DNA of 64,000 nucleotides, taken from positions 62,001 through 126,000 of the forward strand of contig JAFTXW010000002.1 in the NCBI GenBank assembly GCA_017461445.1. The letters run 5' to 3'. A program made the position numbers and the translations under genes. This DNA is from Oscillospiraceae bacterium. GTDB lineage: Bacteria > Bacillota > Clostridia > Oscillospirales > Oscillospiraceae. Shown here piece by piece: positions 44,650-52,664 of this stretch (its first letter is position 1; every line of letters starts with the position of its first letter). Under the pieces are notes generated by a model. It saw nothing but the letters and a program-made list of their open reading frames with translations, was not told where the DNA came from and did no database searches.

Positions 44650-45494
44650 TTGAAATCCAAAACATCAGCAAGATTTACCCCGGTGCAAAGGTAAAAGCTT
44701 TGGACGATGTATCCCTTACCATCCCCTCCGGAGAATTCTTCGGCTTGCTGGGGCCAAACGGAGCAGGCAAAACAACCCTCATCAGCATTCTCTCTACCTT
44801 GCTGCTTCCTGTAGAAGGGCAAATTCTGATTGACGGAGAAGTATTAAGCCGCAAACGGGGTGATATCAAGGGAAAGCTGGCCTTGATTACCCAACACAAT
44901 TCCCTGCGCAACGACATGAATCTAGACCAGATCATGGAATTGCAGGGTAGGCTTTATGCCATGCCGAAAGCGGAAATCAAAAAGCGAAGCGAGGAGCTGC
45001 TGGCTTTCTGCGGTCTTTTGGAGCACCGGAAAAAGATTGTACGCAAGCTCTCCGGCGGCATGAAACGCAAGCTCATGCTATGCCGCGCCCTGCTGACCAG
45101 TCCGGAAATTTTGATTCTGGACGAGCCTACCATCGGTCTTGATCCGGCTTCCCGCAGACAGATGTGGGATCTGCTGAAATCTTTGAACCGGCAGGGTATG
45201 ACCATCCTGCTGACTACCCACTATATAGATGAAGCCCAGTATCTCTGCCAGCGAATCGCTTTGATTGAAAAAGGAAAAGTTGCCCGGCTGGACACACCGG
45301 ATGCCCTGATCCAGGAACTGGGTGAAGTAGCCATTGATGAATTTGATGGAGACCATACCAAAAGTTCCTTCTTTGCTGACAAAGAAGCTGCGCTGCAGTA
45401 TGCATCTTCTCTGGATAACCGGTTCATGCTTCGTAACACCACGCTGGAAGATGTGTTTCTGAATGTGGTTGGTCACGGATTAGGAGGTAAGTGA
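44646..45494 (+). CDS. ABC-2 transporter ATPase
   Basis: The 282-aa product has Walker A LLGPNGAGKTTLIS, signature LSGGMKRKLMLCRALL, Walker B ILILDEPTIGLD and a DrrA-like C-terminal tail. It overlaps cobN by 4 bp and its partner permease gene follows directly, so an exporter-type ABC system is co-regulated with the chelatase. The substrate is unknown. Confidence 0.9.
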   Translation: MIEIQNISKIYPGAKVKALDDVSLTIPSGEFFGLLGPNGAGKTTLISILSTLLLPVEGQILIDGEVLSRKRGDIKGKLALITQHNSLRNDMNLDQIMELQGRLYAMPKAEIKKRSEELLAFCGLLEHRKKIVRKLSGGMKRKLMLCRALLTSPEILILDEPTIGLDPASRRQMWDLLKSLNRQGMTILLTTHYIDEAQYLCQRIALIEKGKVARLDTPDALIQELGEVAIDEFDGDHTKSSFFADKEAALQYASSLDNRFMLRNTTLEDVFLNVVGHGLGGK

Positions 45495-46252
45495 TGAAAA
45501 GAAATATGATGCTAAATGGAATCATCACCGTGCTCTGGGAAAAATGGGTGGAGTTCAAATTCGAGTGGAAGAAGATTACCGCCTCCGCTTTGGTCAGCCC
45601 CATGCTGTATATGATCGCATTGGGCTGGGGTTTAGGCTCCACCAGCTCCGTAACGGACCGTCCCTACATTGACTTTCTCGTGCCGGGTATCATCGCACTG
45701 AGCACCATGAACAACAGCTTTTCTGCCGTGGGTCAGCCGCTTAATGTGCAGCGGCTCTTTGAACGGTCCTTTGACCAAATCATCATCTCCCCCACGCCCA
45801 TGCCTGCCTATATCTTCGGCCAAATGCTGGGTGGTGCTTTGCGGGGTATGTACAGTGGTCTGCTGATCTTGCTGCTGTCCATTCCTTTTGGCGCAAGCAT
45901 CCAGTTAAGCCCCGCGTTTTTTCTGGTCATGCTGCTTAACGGTATGACTTTTGCTGCACTGGGTATCCTGTCTGCCATCGTTGCCAGCTCCCATGGTGAT
46001 ATTGCCCGGTTCTCCACCTTCTTTATTCTGCCTATGACCTTCCTGTGCAACACCTTCTTCCCTCTGGAAAAGGTTCCAAACTTTATTCAGGTACTGATCA
46101 GCATTCTCCCGCTGACCCACGCCAGCAGTTCCCTTCGGGCAATGGCTTACGGCAGCGCTCCCAATGTTTGGAGTCTGCTGATTCTGGCCGGATATGCTGC
46201 CGTTTTTATGGTGGTTGCAAACATCGTGATCATCAAAAGAAAAAATCTCTAA
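45494..46252 (+). CDS. ABC-2 type transporter permease
   Basis: The 252-aa product has about six membrane segments and the ABC-2 motif FFILPMTFLCNTFFPLEKVP. The ATG at 45494 has GGAGG at good spacing and overlaps the ATPase stop. Possible cargo includes a tetrapyrrole, a modified peptide from the radical SAM protein, or a metal complex; none is shown. Confidence 0.88.
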   Translation: MKRNMMLNGIITVLWEKWVEFKFEWKKITASALVSPMLYMIALGWGLGSTSSVTDRPYIDFLVPGIIALSTMNNSFSAVGQPLNVQRLFERSFDQIIISPTPMPAYIFGQMLGGALRGMYSGLLILLLSIPFGASIQLSPAFFLVMLLNGMTFAALGILSAIVASSHGDIARFSTFFILPMTFLCNTFFPLEKVPNFIQVLISILPLTHASSSLRAMAYGSAPNVWSLLILAGYAAVFMVVANIVIIKRKNL

Positions 46253-46267
46253 TATTGGAGGAATACC

Positions 46268-47029
46268 ATGAAAACTGCTTTATTGGTCGTCAGTTTCGGT
46301 ACGACCCACTTGGATACTATGAAAAAAACCATTGCTGCCACCGAGAATGCTCTGTCCGCTGCTTTTCCGGATAATCCCGTATACCGGGCTTTTACCAGCG
46401 GTGTTGTCCGTAAGCGCTTAAAGGCGAAATTTGGTATGCAGGTTGACAGCATGGACGAAGCCATGGCCCGGATTCGTACAGCAGGCTATGACCGTGTCGT
46501 GGTCCAGCCAACCCTGTTGATTCCCGGCGCAGAATATGATAAACTATGTACAGCCATGGAAGCTTCCGCAAACGGTATGCAGATCACAATTGGAAAGCCT
46601 CTGCTGTGCAGCGAGGAAGACATGGATGCCATGATCCTCCTGCTGCAAAAGGCCTATCCCATAGAGGATGACACCATTCTGCTGCTTATGGGACATGGTA
46701 CCGAACACAGCGCAAATGACATTTACATTCGTCTGGCCGACAAGATGAAGCACACTTCCATGCGGCTCTGCACGGTAGAAGGGAATCCTTCCTTTGCCGA
46801 TGTCATGGAAGAACTTTCTGCACTTCCCCAAAAGAAGATTCTGCTGGCACCCATGCTCTTTGTTGCCGGAGATCATGCCAAAAATGATATGGCCGGAGAA
46901 GAACCGGACAGCTTATGCTCCATGCTGGAAGCAAAGGGCTATGCCGTAAGCTGTGCCATTCAAGGTCTTGGTGAACTGGCGGATATACGAAATATGTATG
47001 CTCAAAAAGCCCGGGAGGCGCTTGTATAA
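46268..47029 (+). CDS. cbiK: Sirohydrochlorin cobaltochelatase CbiK
   Basis: The 253-aa product has the family start ALLVVSFGTTHLDT and metal-binding His residues in LLLMGHGTEHSAND and MLFVAGDHAKNDMAG. It inserts cobalt at the start of the anaerobic pathway without ATP. GGAGGAATACC precedes the ATG. It has no signal peptide, so it is cytoplasmic. Confidence 0.93.
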   Translation: MKTALLVVSFGTTHLDTMKKTIAATENALSAAFPDNPVYRAFTSGVVRKRLKAKFGMQVDSMDEAMARIRTAGYDRVVVQPTLLIPGAEYDKLCTAMEASANGMQITIGKPLLCSEEDMDAMILLLQKAYPIEDDTILLLMGHGTEHSANDIYIRLADKMKHTSMRLCTVEGNPSFADVMEELSALPQKKILLAPMLFVAGDHAKNDMAGEEPDSLCSMLEAKGYAVSCAIQGLGELADIRNMYAQKAREALV

Positions 47030-47042
47030 ACGGAGGTGCACT

Positions 47043-47582
47043 ATGACGGAAGAACAGATCATTCGCTATGCATTGGAAGAAGGTTTTGCCAATGCCGCAA
47101 TTTCAAATACAAAGGATATTGTATTTGACCCAGCCTTCCGTCCTTACTGTGAAGAAAACTTATGTGGCCAGTATGGCGCTAATTACTCCTGCCCTCCTGA
47201 TTGCGGTAGTCCTGATACTATGAAACAGCGAGTTCTTGCACACAAGAAGGCCCTGGTGTTGCAGACAATCTGGGAAATCTCCGATTATTCCGATGCAACC
47301 CTTATTAAGCCCGCAAAAGCATCCCATAATGCATCTGAAATTCGTCTTGTAAAGCGGCTCCGGGCAGAAGGCTGTGACGGATTTATCGTAGGTGCCAGCG
47401 GCTGTGCCTTGTGCAGTCCCTGCGCCCAAACGCTGGGGGAACCCTGCCGTTTCCCAGAGTATCAGTATTCCTGCATGTCCGCCTACTGCATTTTCGTCAA
47501 GAAACTGGCAGATAAGTGCGGAATGGAGTATGACTGCGGAGAAGGACTTCTTGCATTCTTCGGCATGTATGTTTTTGATTGA
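47043..47582 (+). CDS. DUF2284 Cys-rich metal-binding protein
   Basis: The 179-aa product has PYCEENLCGQYGANYSCPPDCG and ASGCALCSPCAQTLGEPCRFP, the Cys pattern of DUF2284 predicted metal-binding proteins. Start: ATG at 47043 after GGAGGTGCACT; the longer frame overlaps cbiK and is rejected. It could handle cobalt or carry an Fe-S cluster; the function is not known. Confidence 0.85.
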   Translation: MTEEQIIRYALEEGFANAAISNTKDIVFDPAFRPYCEENLCGQYGANYSCPPDCGSPDTMKQRVLAHKKALVLQTIWEISDYSDATLIKPAKASHNASEIRLVKRLRAEGCDGFIVGASGCALCSPCAQTLGEPCRFPEYQYSCMSAYCIFVKKLADKCGMEYDCGEGLLAFFGMYVFD

Positions 47583-47639
47583 TTTTTAACTGCGTATACG
47601 CTATACTGCCAAAACGATTCATAAACGAAAGGAAATGCT

Positions 47640-47873
47640 ATGAATACATACACTAACCTCGGCAACCGCGCCGAATTATTGGAATCCATCACCACACTGG
47701 AAAAGGAATTGTCTGCTAAGACCGGCAAGGAAGTGGCGCTGGTTGCATATTCTCCCGTGCAGTACGCCGCTCTGAGCGATGATGCGGAAGCACTGGCAAA
47801 GATCACCGAGCTGGAACAACTTCTGAGCAAGAAGACCGGCAAGGATATTGCTCTGGTTGCCTTCTCCATCTAA
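47640..47873 (+). CDS. 77-aa protein with an internal duplication
   Basis: The product has two copies of a 19-residue unit: LEKELSAKTGKEVALVAYS (about 20-38) and LEQLLSKKTGKDIALVAFS (about 58-76). An AAGGAAATGCT site precedes the ATG and a terminator follows directly, so it is the last gene of the riboswitch operon. I do not recognise the family. The short duplicated units have no signal peptide. Small conserved proteins at the end of biosynthetic operons may be chaperones, substrates of the radical SAM enzyme, or regulators. Confidence 0.75.
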   Translation: MNTYTNLGNRAELLESITTLEKELSAKTGKEVALVAYSPVQYAALSDDAEALAKITELEQLLSKKTGKDIALVAFSI

Positions 47874-47888
47874 CCAAGCCACGTACAA

Positions 47889-47926
47889 GGCCGCTGATGC
47901 AGTTACGCACCCGCGGCCATTTTTTA
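47889..47926 (+). terminator. Terminator of the ChlID/CobN/CbiK operon
   Basis: Arms GGCCGC and GCGGCC followed by ATTTTTTACT. Confidence 0.8.
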
Positions 47927-48226
47927 CTCATGTAATTCCGAAATCAAGTGTATACCGTATTGCAGACCGTCGATAAAGGCCTTACGTTCGTAGGCGCTGC
48001 ACAGGCGGCAGCAGAGGTTGAACACCGCATTGTTGTCCTCTAAGGGCAAGGTATGCAGAAAATCCTCCAATTCCTTGAAGCCATCACCGATTTCTGCCGG
48101 ATCGCTTTCGTGGTATTCCGCATAGGCTTGGTACAGCTGATCCAGCACGGTTTCGCAATCACTATCCCCTGAGTCAAATGGATGTGTCTGGATATATGCA
48201 TCCAAGCGGTGGGCAATCTCTTTCAT
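47924..48226 (-). CDS. Small element protein, paralogue of the next gene (100 aa)
   Basis: The product begins MKEIAHRLDAYIQTHPFDSGD and ends AFIDGLQYGIHLISELHE. It aligns with the neighbouring 98-aa protein along its length (HP-GD, LY-AY-E, F-EL, C-LC, FI-G-G-L-E), so this is a tandem duplication. IME-1 has only one copy. It overlaps the upstream gene by 4 bp. The C-terminal pattern recalls DUF6809 proteins; the function is unknown. Confidence 0.75.
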   Translation of the reverse strand: MKEIAHRLDAYIQTHPFDSGDSDCETVLDQLYQAYAEYHESDPAEIGDGFKELEDFLHTLPLEDNNAVFNLCCRLCSAYERKAFIDGLQYGIHLISELHE

Positions 48227-48519
48227 GGTGCCACCTCCTGTGCCAGTAGAACACCCAGGCGAATCCCTTCGATAAACCCAGCCTTTTCGTGATCCCGGCA
48301 GAGCTTACAGACAGGATAAACGATGTTATCCATTTCTCGCAGGGGCATCCCGTTCATCTGCTGGTACAGCTCGTTGAAGTCCGCGCGGATCTGCTCGTTA
48401 TCGTAGGGATTGTTTTCGTTGTAGCACTCGTAGAGCATGGTCAGGACGGGCTCTCCATCTCCAAAGTTTGGTGGGTGGGCTTCAATGTGAGATTTTATGG
48501 CTTCCAAATAAGTTTTCAA
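48223..48519 (-). CDS. Small element protein (98 aa, DUF6809-like), TTG start inside a hairpin
   Basis: The counterpart of 5719-6012, with the same TTG start and GGAGGTG ribosome site. It has IEAHPPNFGDGEPVLTML and a VCKLCRDHEKAGFIEG segment. The function is unknown. The start codon and ribosome site lie in the inverted repeat 48512-48563. Confidence 0.75.
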   Translation of the reverse strand: MKTYLEAIKSHIEAHPPNFGDGEPVLTMLYECYNENNPYDNEQIRADFNELYQQMNGMPLREMDNIVYPVCKLCRDHEKAGFIEGIRLGVLLAQEVAP

Positions 48520-48563
48520 GGTAACACCTCCAAAAAGTTTTGGGTGATGTTACCTTGGAAAAC
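48512..48563 (-). promoter_or_regulatory. Long inverted repeat over the small gene's start (IME-2)
   Basis: Arms GTTTTC-AAGGTAACA and TGTTACCTT-g-GAAAAC are identical to IME-1. The inner stem has one mismatch (CCAAAAA versus TTTTGGG). Confidence 0.7.
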
Positions 48564-48593
48564 TGTGAATTACAAGTAGCTAAAGTGACGAAT

Positions 48594-49433
48594 TTATGGC
48601 AGGAACTCATCCGTGATATAGTACCGAGAGATGCCGGAACGCTCCTGCCGAACCAGGATTGTTTCCGGGATCTTGCTCAGAACCTTCTTGCTGAAATAAC
48701 TGCTGCAGTAGAAATTATCAAATCCACTGACAGGCAGAACAATCCAATCCGTATCCTCCCGGCGGTGCGCCAGATAGTAGGAAATCAGGTCACAGACATA
48801 GGGCGCAGCCTTAGCGGAGGTAGCCTGCACAATGTGCTGTTTCAGTTCCTCCGGCAGGGCGATTTCATAATTTTGCAGTGGTCCCAGTTCCAGACCTTCC
48901 GCAATGGCATCATCAAACCGGAATACCCAGCCGCCTTTGGTGTTGGAATTAAAAACGGAATTCTGAAGCTGTTCCACCTTGGTGCGCCACTGGGCATCAA
49001 AGGTCTTTCGGATCTTTTCCGCTTGGGGTACCTTTCGGGAATCAATCTGCTCCGCATTTTTTAGAATAAATTTCTCAACACCATGGGCATGGCGGTACAG
49101 CCATCCCTTTCCGTTCTTATCCACCAGCTCCGGGAATTCCTCATGCAGCTCCCGGAAGTCAGTCCTGTACTGCCACTCCTGTTTGGGAGTGGCTTTTTTG
49201 CTTTCCGGGATACTGCTCCAGGCAAGAAGCGCCCATTTCGCACGGTCGATATCCGGCTCACCATTCTGGAATAGATACCCCCTGGCGATGATCGTCAGCA
49301 CCCTGTTTAGACCGTCGAAGCTGGTGAAGAAATCCAGAGTAAAGTGCCGCAGATAGGTGGTATCACTTTTGGCTTCTGCTGTGTACTTAACTGGGGTAGT
49401 GTAGTCCAAGAACTCCTGAATCTCGTTAAGCAT
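48594..49433 (-). CDS. Unrecognised 279-aa protein coupled to the polymerase gene (IME-2)
   Basis: Homologue of the 274-aa IME-1 protein, with shared segments such as YTTPVKY, LVDKNGKGWLYRHAHGV, GPLQNYEIALPEELKQ and WIVLPVSGFDNFYCSSYFSK. Its ATG overlaps the last 8 bases of the polymerase gene, so the two are probably translated together. No known domain was recognised. Confidence 0.85.
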   Translation of the reverse strand: MLNEIQEFLDYTTPVKYTAEAKSDTTYLRHFTLDFFTSFDGLNRVLTIIARGYLFQNGEPDIDRAKWALLAWSSIPESKKATPKQEWQYRTDFRELHEEFPELVDKNGKGWLYRHAHGVEKFILKNAEQIDSRKVPQAEKIRKTFDAQWRTKVEQLQNSVFNSNTKGGWVFRFDDAIAEGLELGPLQNYEIALPEELKQHIVQATSAKAAPYVCDLISYYLAHRREDTDWIVLPVSGFDNFYCSSYFSKKVLSKIPETILVRQERSGISRYYITDEFLP

Positions 49434-52400
49434 TGCTCTTCACCTCCTGCTTTCTGACATAGGGAAGAATTACATCGTACAGCACATCCCACAGGAAGTT
49501 CTGAAGATTCAGTGCAACGGCATACTTCACTGCCTGCCCCGGTTCCATCATTTTCTCCAACTGCTCCCGGCACTCCTGGACCACCACAGTTTCAAAGTCC
49601 GCGCCGGATGCCTTGTTTTTGTAGGCATTCAGCATGGCGGTCATGGCAGGAGAATCCTTGGGATCATGCAGTTCTTTTCTTGCCTTTTCCTTGTAAGACG
49701 CAATACAATCCCCAACGAGATGTCCCAGAATGCGGTAGCCGCCGTTACGGAAATCGCAGAGCAGATCGTAGTGCTTCACAAATTCCGAACCTGGTAGATA
49801 CCGTTGCAGGAATGCTTCTCTGGCATCCAGCAGCAGGAACTGCCACTTTTCTGTCTCCAACGCCTGATACAACGCATCCGCTTCCTCATAGGTCAGAGAG
49901 GAAAAAGCAGCATACAGGCTGTCAATATCGCAGAGATCCTCCTGCCCTCTGGCAAACAGGATTCGCTCAATATCCGTGATCCGTTTACTGTTCTGATAAG
50001 GCTGCCGGCTGGCACGGATTCGCCGCAGGCAGTGGTCATAGTCATTTGCCAAGGCTTTGACCTTTGCGCTGACAGCGGCATCCAGGTTCTCTTTCCACCC
50101 CGGCACCGCAAAGGTGTACAGCAAAGATGGATCGGCAGGCGGCGCTGGATTTCTCGTTGTTAGCTTCTGCAGCATTCTGGAAAGATAAGGAAGCCGCTCA
50201 ATATTGGAATCTACCTGATCCCAGTCAACGCCTGAGAAGTAAGTATCCAGCCGCTTCTTTTTCGTGGTCTGCCCTGGGCGACTACCCTTGCCATCCTCGG
50301 CGGCGATGTACTTATACCGCAGGAACCGGCTCCGCTGGACATCGCCGGAACGCAGATACATAGACAGATCCGGCTTGACACCGCTCTTACCCGAATCGAT
50401 TTCCAACCCGGTCAGAATCGCCAGCATCTCCACTTCCTTACGGTAGCGGTCACGGTCTTCTGCCGTAGAATTCTCATTATACGCCTGAATGCTTCTGTTC
50501 AGTGCCGCGTTGGAGATCTGCCCTGTCCGAGCAGAGAATGTATTTTTTATCGTCTCGTACCGTGCTTCCCAGTCATTGGCATCCCGGATCAGGGGATCGA
50601 TGGTGGGGATCATCAGCAACTGCAGATTGTCTGTGTTGGATAGTGCGTCACTATATTCATAGTAATTTCTGCGGACGCATTGGTTGATCAGCGGCGAAGC
50701 AATGGTGCGAACCATGTCGCCGTCGTAGTCCGCACCGCCCAGCCGTTCCGCCGCCAGCATATGCGGATCCACCATAATCACATCATGCAGATGCCCCAGA
50801 TAGTGGTGACGCATATTATCCTTTTCCCGGTATGCTTCAAGCTGGATTTCTTCATTCCGGGCAATATGGGGATTACGAAGAATGGTATAATTCTTATTGT
50901 TCGCGTAGGCAGCGCTGGGTGCATAAAATGCCGTGGTCGGGAATGTGTTGGTCATAGCGACATTGAAAAATGTTTTCTGTCTGCTGTTTCGCTTTGCTGT
51001 CTGATCCACCTGGCGCCAGAGCAGTTCCAGCAAGTCCCCAGAAAGATACCGGTTATCTCCCGCAACCGTCAGCTCACCCAGAGCATAGCGGCGAATAATG
51101 CCATCGGCAATGGAATCCAACTGCTTTGAAAACGCAGCTTCCCGGATGAACAATGGGTTCTTTTTCAGAATCTGCGCCAGATAAGAATCTCTTGTTTTTT
51201 CTTCCCAGATGCGCCGTTCACCCCGCTTGAGAAAGTATTGCAGGCGGAAATTCTCGTCACAGAAGAAATTATAATACTCCTGTTCTGTTTCTTTGGTGAC
51301 CCAGTCCCGTGGATCATCCGCAGGACTGTGATCCCATCCCAGAGGAAGATCCGCAGGCCGGAACTCCTCTGTGGTCAGATTCAAGGTGTTGAGAAACTGG
51401 AAATTCATCCGGGTAGTGGCTTCCGCTTCATCGTCTCCCACTTGGGTAATATACAGGGCGTGGTGATATTTTCGGAATGCTTCCCAGTAGTCCTCCCAGG
51501 TCTTTCCGCTGCCGTTCAACCAGCCGATGCCCTTAAACATACTCTTGGTCAAAATGATATCCACATCTTTTACCTGATGTTTGACTCCCCAGATGTCAGT
51601 CAGGTACTCGGTGCCGGTCATTTTGTAAAAATCTTTGAAGTCTACCTTATGAAGCATTCCCTTCACATAAGGCATACGGATCTGGAAAGAAGTATGTACA
51701 TTGCCGCCGCAGAACACCTTGTCCACCACTGCCGCATACTCTTTGGAAATCAATCCCTCACCGTCAAAGCCTGTGACTTTAACCGAGTCCACCGTCTTTT
51801 CCACTCGCCGGAACACACGCATATTGCCTGCGCCATCCGCATCCTCTGCGGTAATAACCGGGACATTGGGAACCTCATAGGTAGGATTGTCGATGACGAT
51901 CACCCGGTGTGCCTTGTCAATTCCAACTCCATCGATCCGTGTGCCGGTGGACATCATCAGACCATTATAGGCGTAGAGTTTGCTGAGCTGGCACATTCCA
52001 ATGGTCAGATCCATGGTAATGCGCCGGGTCACTGCGGCATAGAGATCCTCCCGGATGAAGGATAATTTATATTCCCGGCTCATACTGCCGGAGCGTTCAA
52101 AGGCAAGGTAACGGTGCTTCCCGCTGCCAAAATCCAGCGTAATGCCCTCTGGACGGAACATGGACTTCGCCTTCACTTGTCGGTCCGTGTACTTTTTCTC
52201 CTGACTGGTACGGTCAAAGATGCCGGAGAAATCCATATAGAAAATCACATCCGCAAGGTCGGTGACAAGCTTCCCTTCCTCAGGAGTGGAGAACTTTCCT
52301 CCGTGCAGCTCGTCCATGATTTGATAGAACAGGGCATTGTCCTCCTGCTCATGGAGAGTGCCTAACATGCACTGCCCCGTGGCACTCTTGTTCAGAGAAA

Positions 52401-52485
52401 AGGAAAACCAGTCACCGTCCCGCTGTCCATAGCCCATGACTGCTCTGGCAGAAAGACGATAGATCCTGTATTTTATCTTCCGCAT
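49426..52485 (-). CDS. RdRP/QDE-1/YonO-like two-barrel RNA polymerase (IME-2)
   Basis: The 1019-aa product is the same length as the IME-1 enzyme, with every core motif at the same position. These are FDGEGLIS (240-247), SFQIRMPYVKGML (266-278), AGDNRYLSGDLL, LRNPHIARNEEIQL (536-549), GGADYDGDMV (Asp586, 588, 590) and LEIDSGKSGVKP (694-705). Between the motifs the two copies differ at many residues, so the motif core is under strong selection. The ATG at 52485 is chosen because AAAGGAGG lies just upstream; the longer start at 52503 lies ahead of that site. Activity as a DNA- or RNA-templated polymerase is inferred from homology only. Confidence 0.85.
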   Translation of the reverse strand: MRKIKYRIYRLSARAVMGYGQRDGDWFSFSLNKSATGQCMLGTLHEQEDNALFYQIMDELHGGKFSTPEEGKLVTDLADVIFYMDFSGIFDRTSQEKKYTDRQVKAKSMFRPEGITLDFGSGKHRYLAFERSGSMSREYKLSFIREDLYAAVTRRITMDLTIGMCQLSKLYAYNGLMMSTGTRIDGVGIDKAHRVIVIDNPTYEVPNVPVITAEDADGAGNMRVFRRVEKTVDSVKVTGFDGEGLISKEYAAVVDKVFCGGNVHTSFQIRMPYVKGMLHKVDFKDFYKMTGTEYLTDIWGVKHQVKDVDIILTKSMFKGIGWLNGSGKTWEDYWEAFRKYHHALYITQVGDDEAEATTRMNFQFLNTLNLTTEEFRPADLPLGWDHSPADDPRDWVTKETEQEYYNFFCDENFRLQYFLKRGERRIWEEKTRDSYLAQILKKNPLFIREAAFSKQLDSIADGIIRRYALGELTVAGDNRYLSGDLLELLWRQVDQTAKRNSRQKTFFNVAMTNTFPTTAFYAPSAAYANNKNYTILRNPHIARNEEIQLEAYREKDNMRHHYLGHLHDVIMVDPHMLAAERLGGADYDGDMVRTIASPLINQCVRRNYYEYSDALSNTDNLQLLMIPTIDPLIRDANDWEARYETIKNTFSARTGQISNAALNRSIQAYNENSTAEDRDRYRKEVEMLAILTGLEIDSGKSGVKPDLSMYLRSGDVQRSRFLRYKYIAAEDGKGSRPGQTTKKKRLDTYFSGVDWDQVDSNIERLPYLSRMLQKLTTRNPAPPADPSLLYTFAVPGWKENLDAAVSAKVKALANDYDHCLRRIRASRQPYQNSKRITDIERILFARGQEDLCDIDSLYAAFSSLTYEEADALYQALETEKWQFLLLDAREAFLQRYLPGSEFVKHYDLLCDFRNGGYRILGHLVGDCIASYKEKARKELHDPKDSPAMTAMLNAYKNKASGADFETVVVQECREQLEKMMEPGQAVKYAVALNLQNFLWDVLYDVILPYVRKQEVKSNA

Positions 52486-52566
52486 TCCCTTGCCTCCTTT
52501 CATTTTTACAATATGAATCCTGCTCCCACTTTTTTCTCGCAGACTCGTCCAGCCTTATGATACCAC

Positions 52567-52593
52567 AAGGTACTGTCCCATAAACTGTACCTT
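52567..52593. promoter_or_regulatory. Operator candidate AAGGTAC-13 bp-GTACCTT (IME-2)
   Basis: Same arms and spacing as 10036-10062, in the divergent 179-bp region between polymerase and ATPase genes. Confidence 0.55.
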
Positions 52594-52664
52594 TAGTGTA
52601 TCAGAGCGAGCCTGTTGAAACAAGTCGGAAACAGTAAATTTTCTTTGAAAGGAGGTCATGCTTA

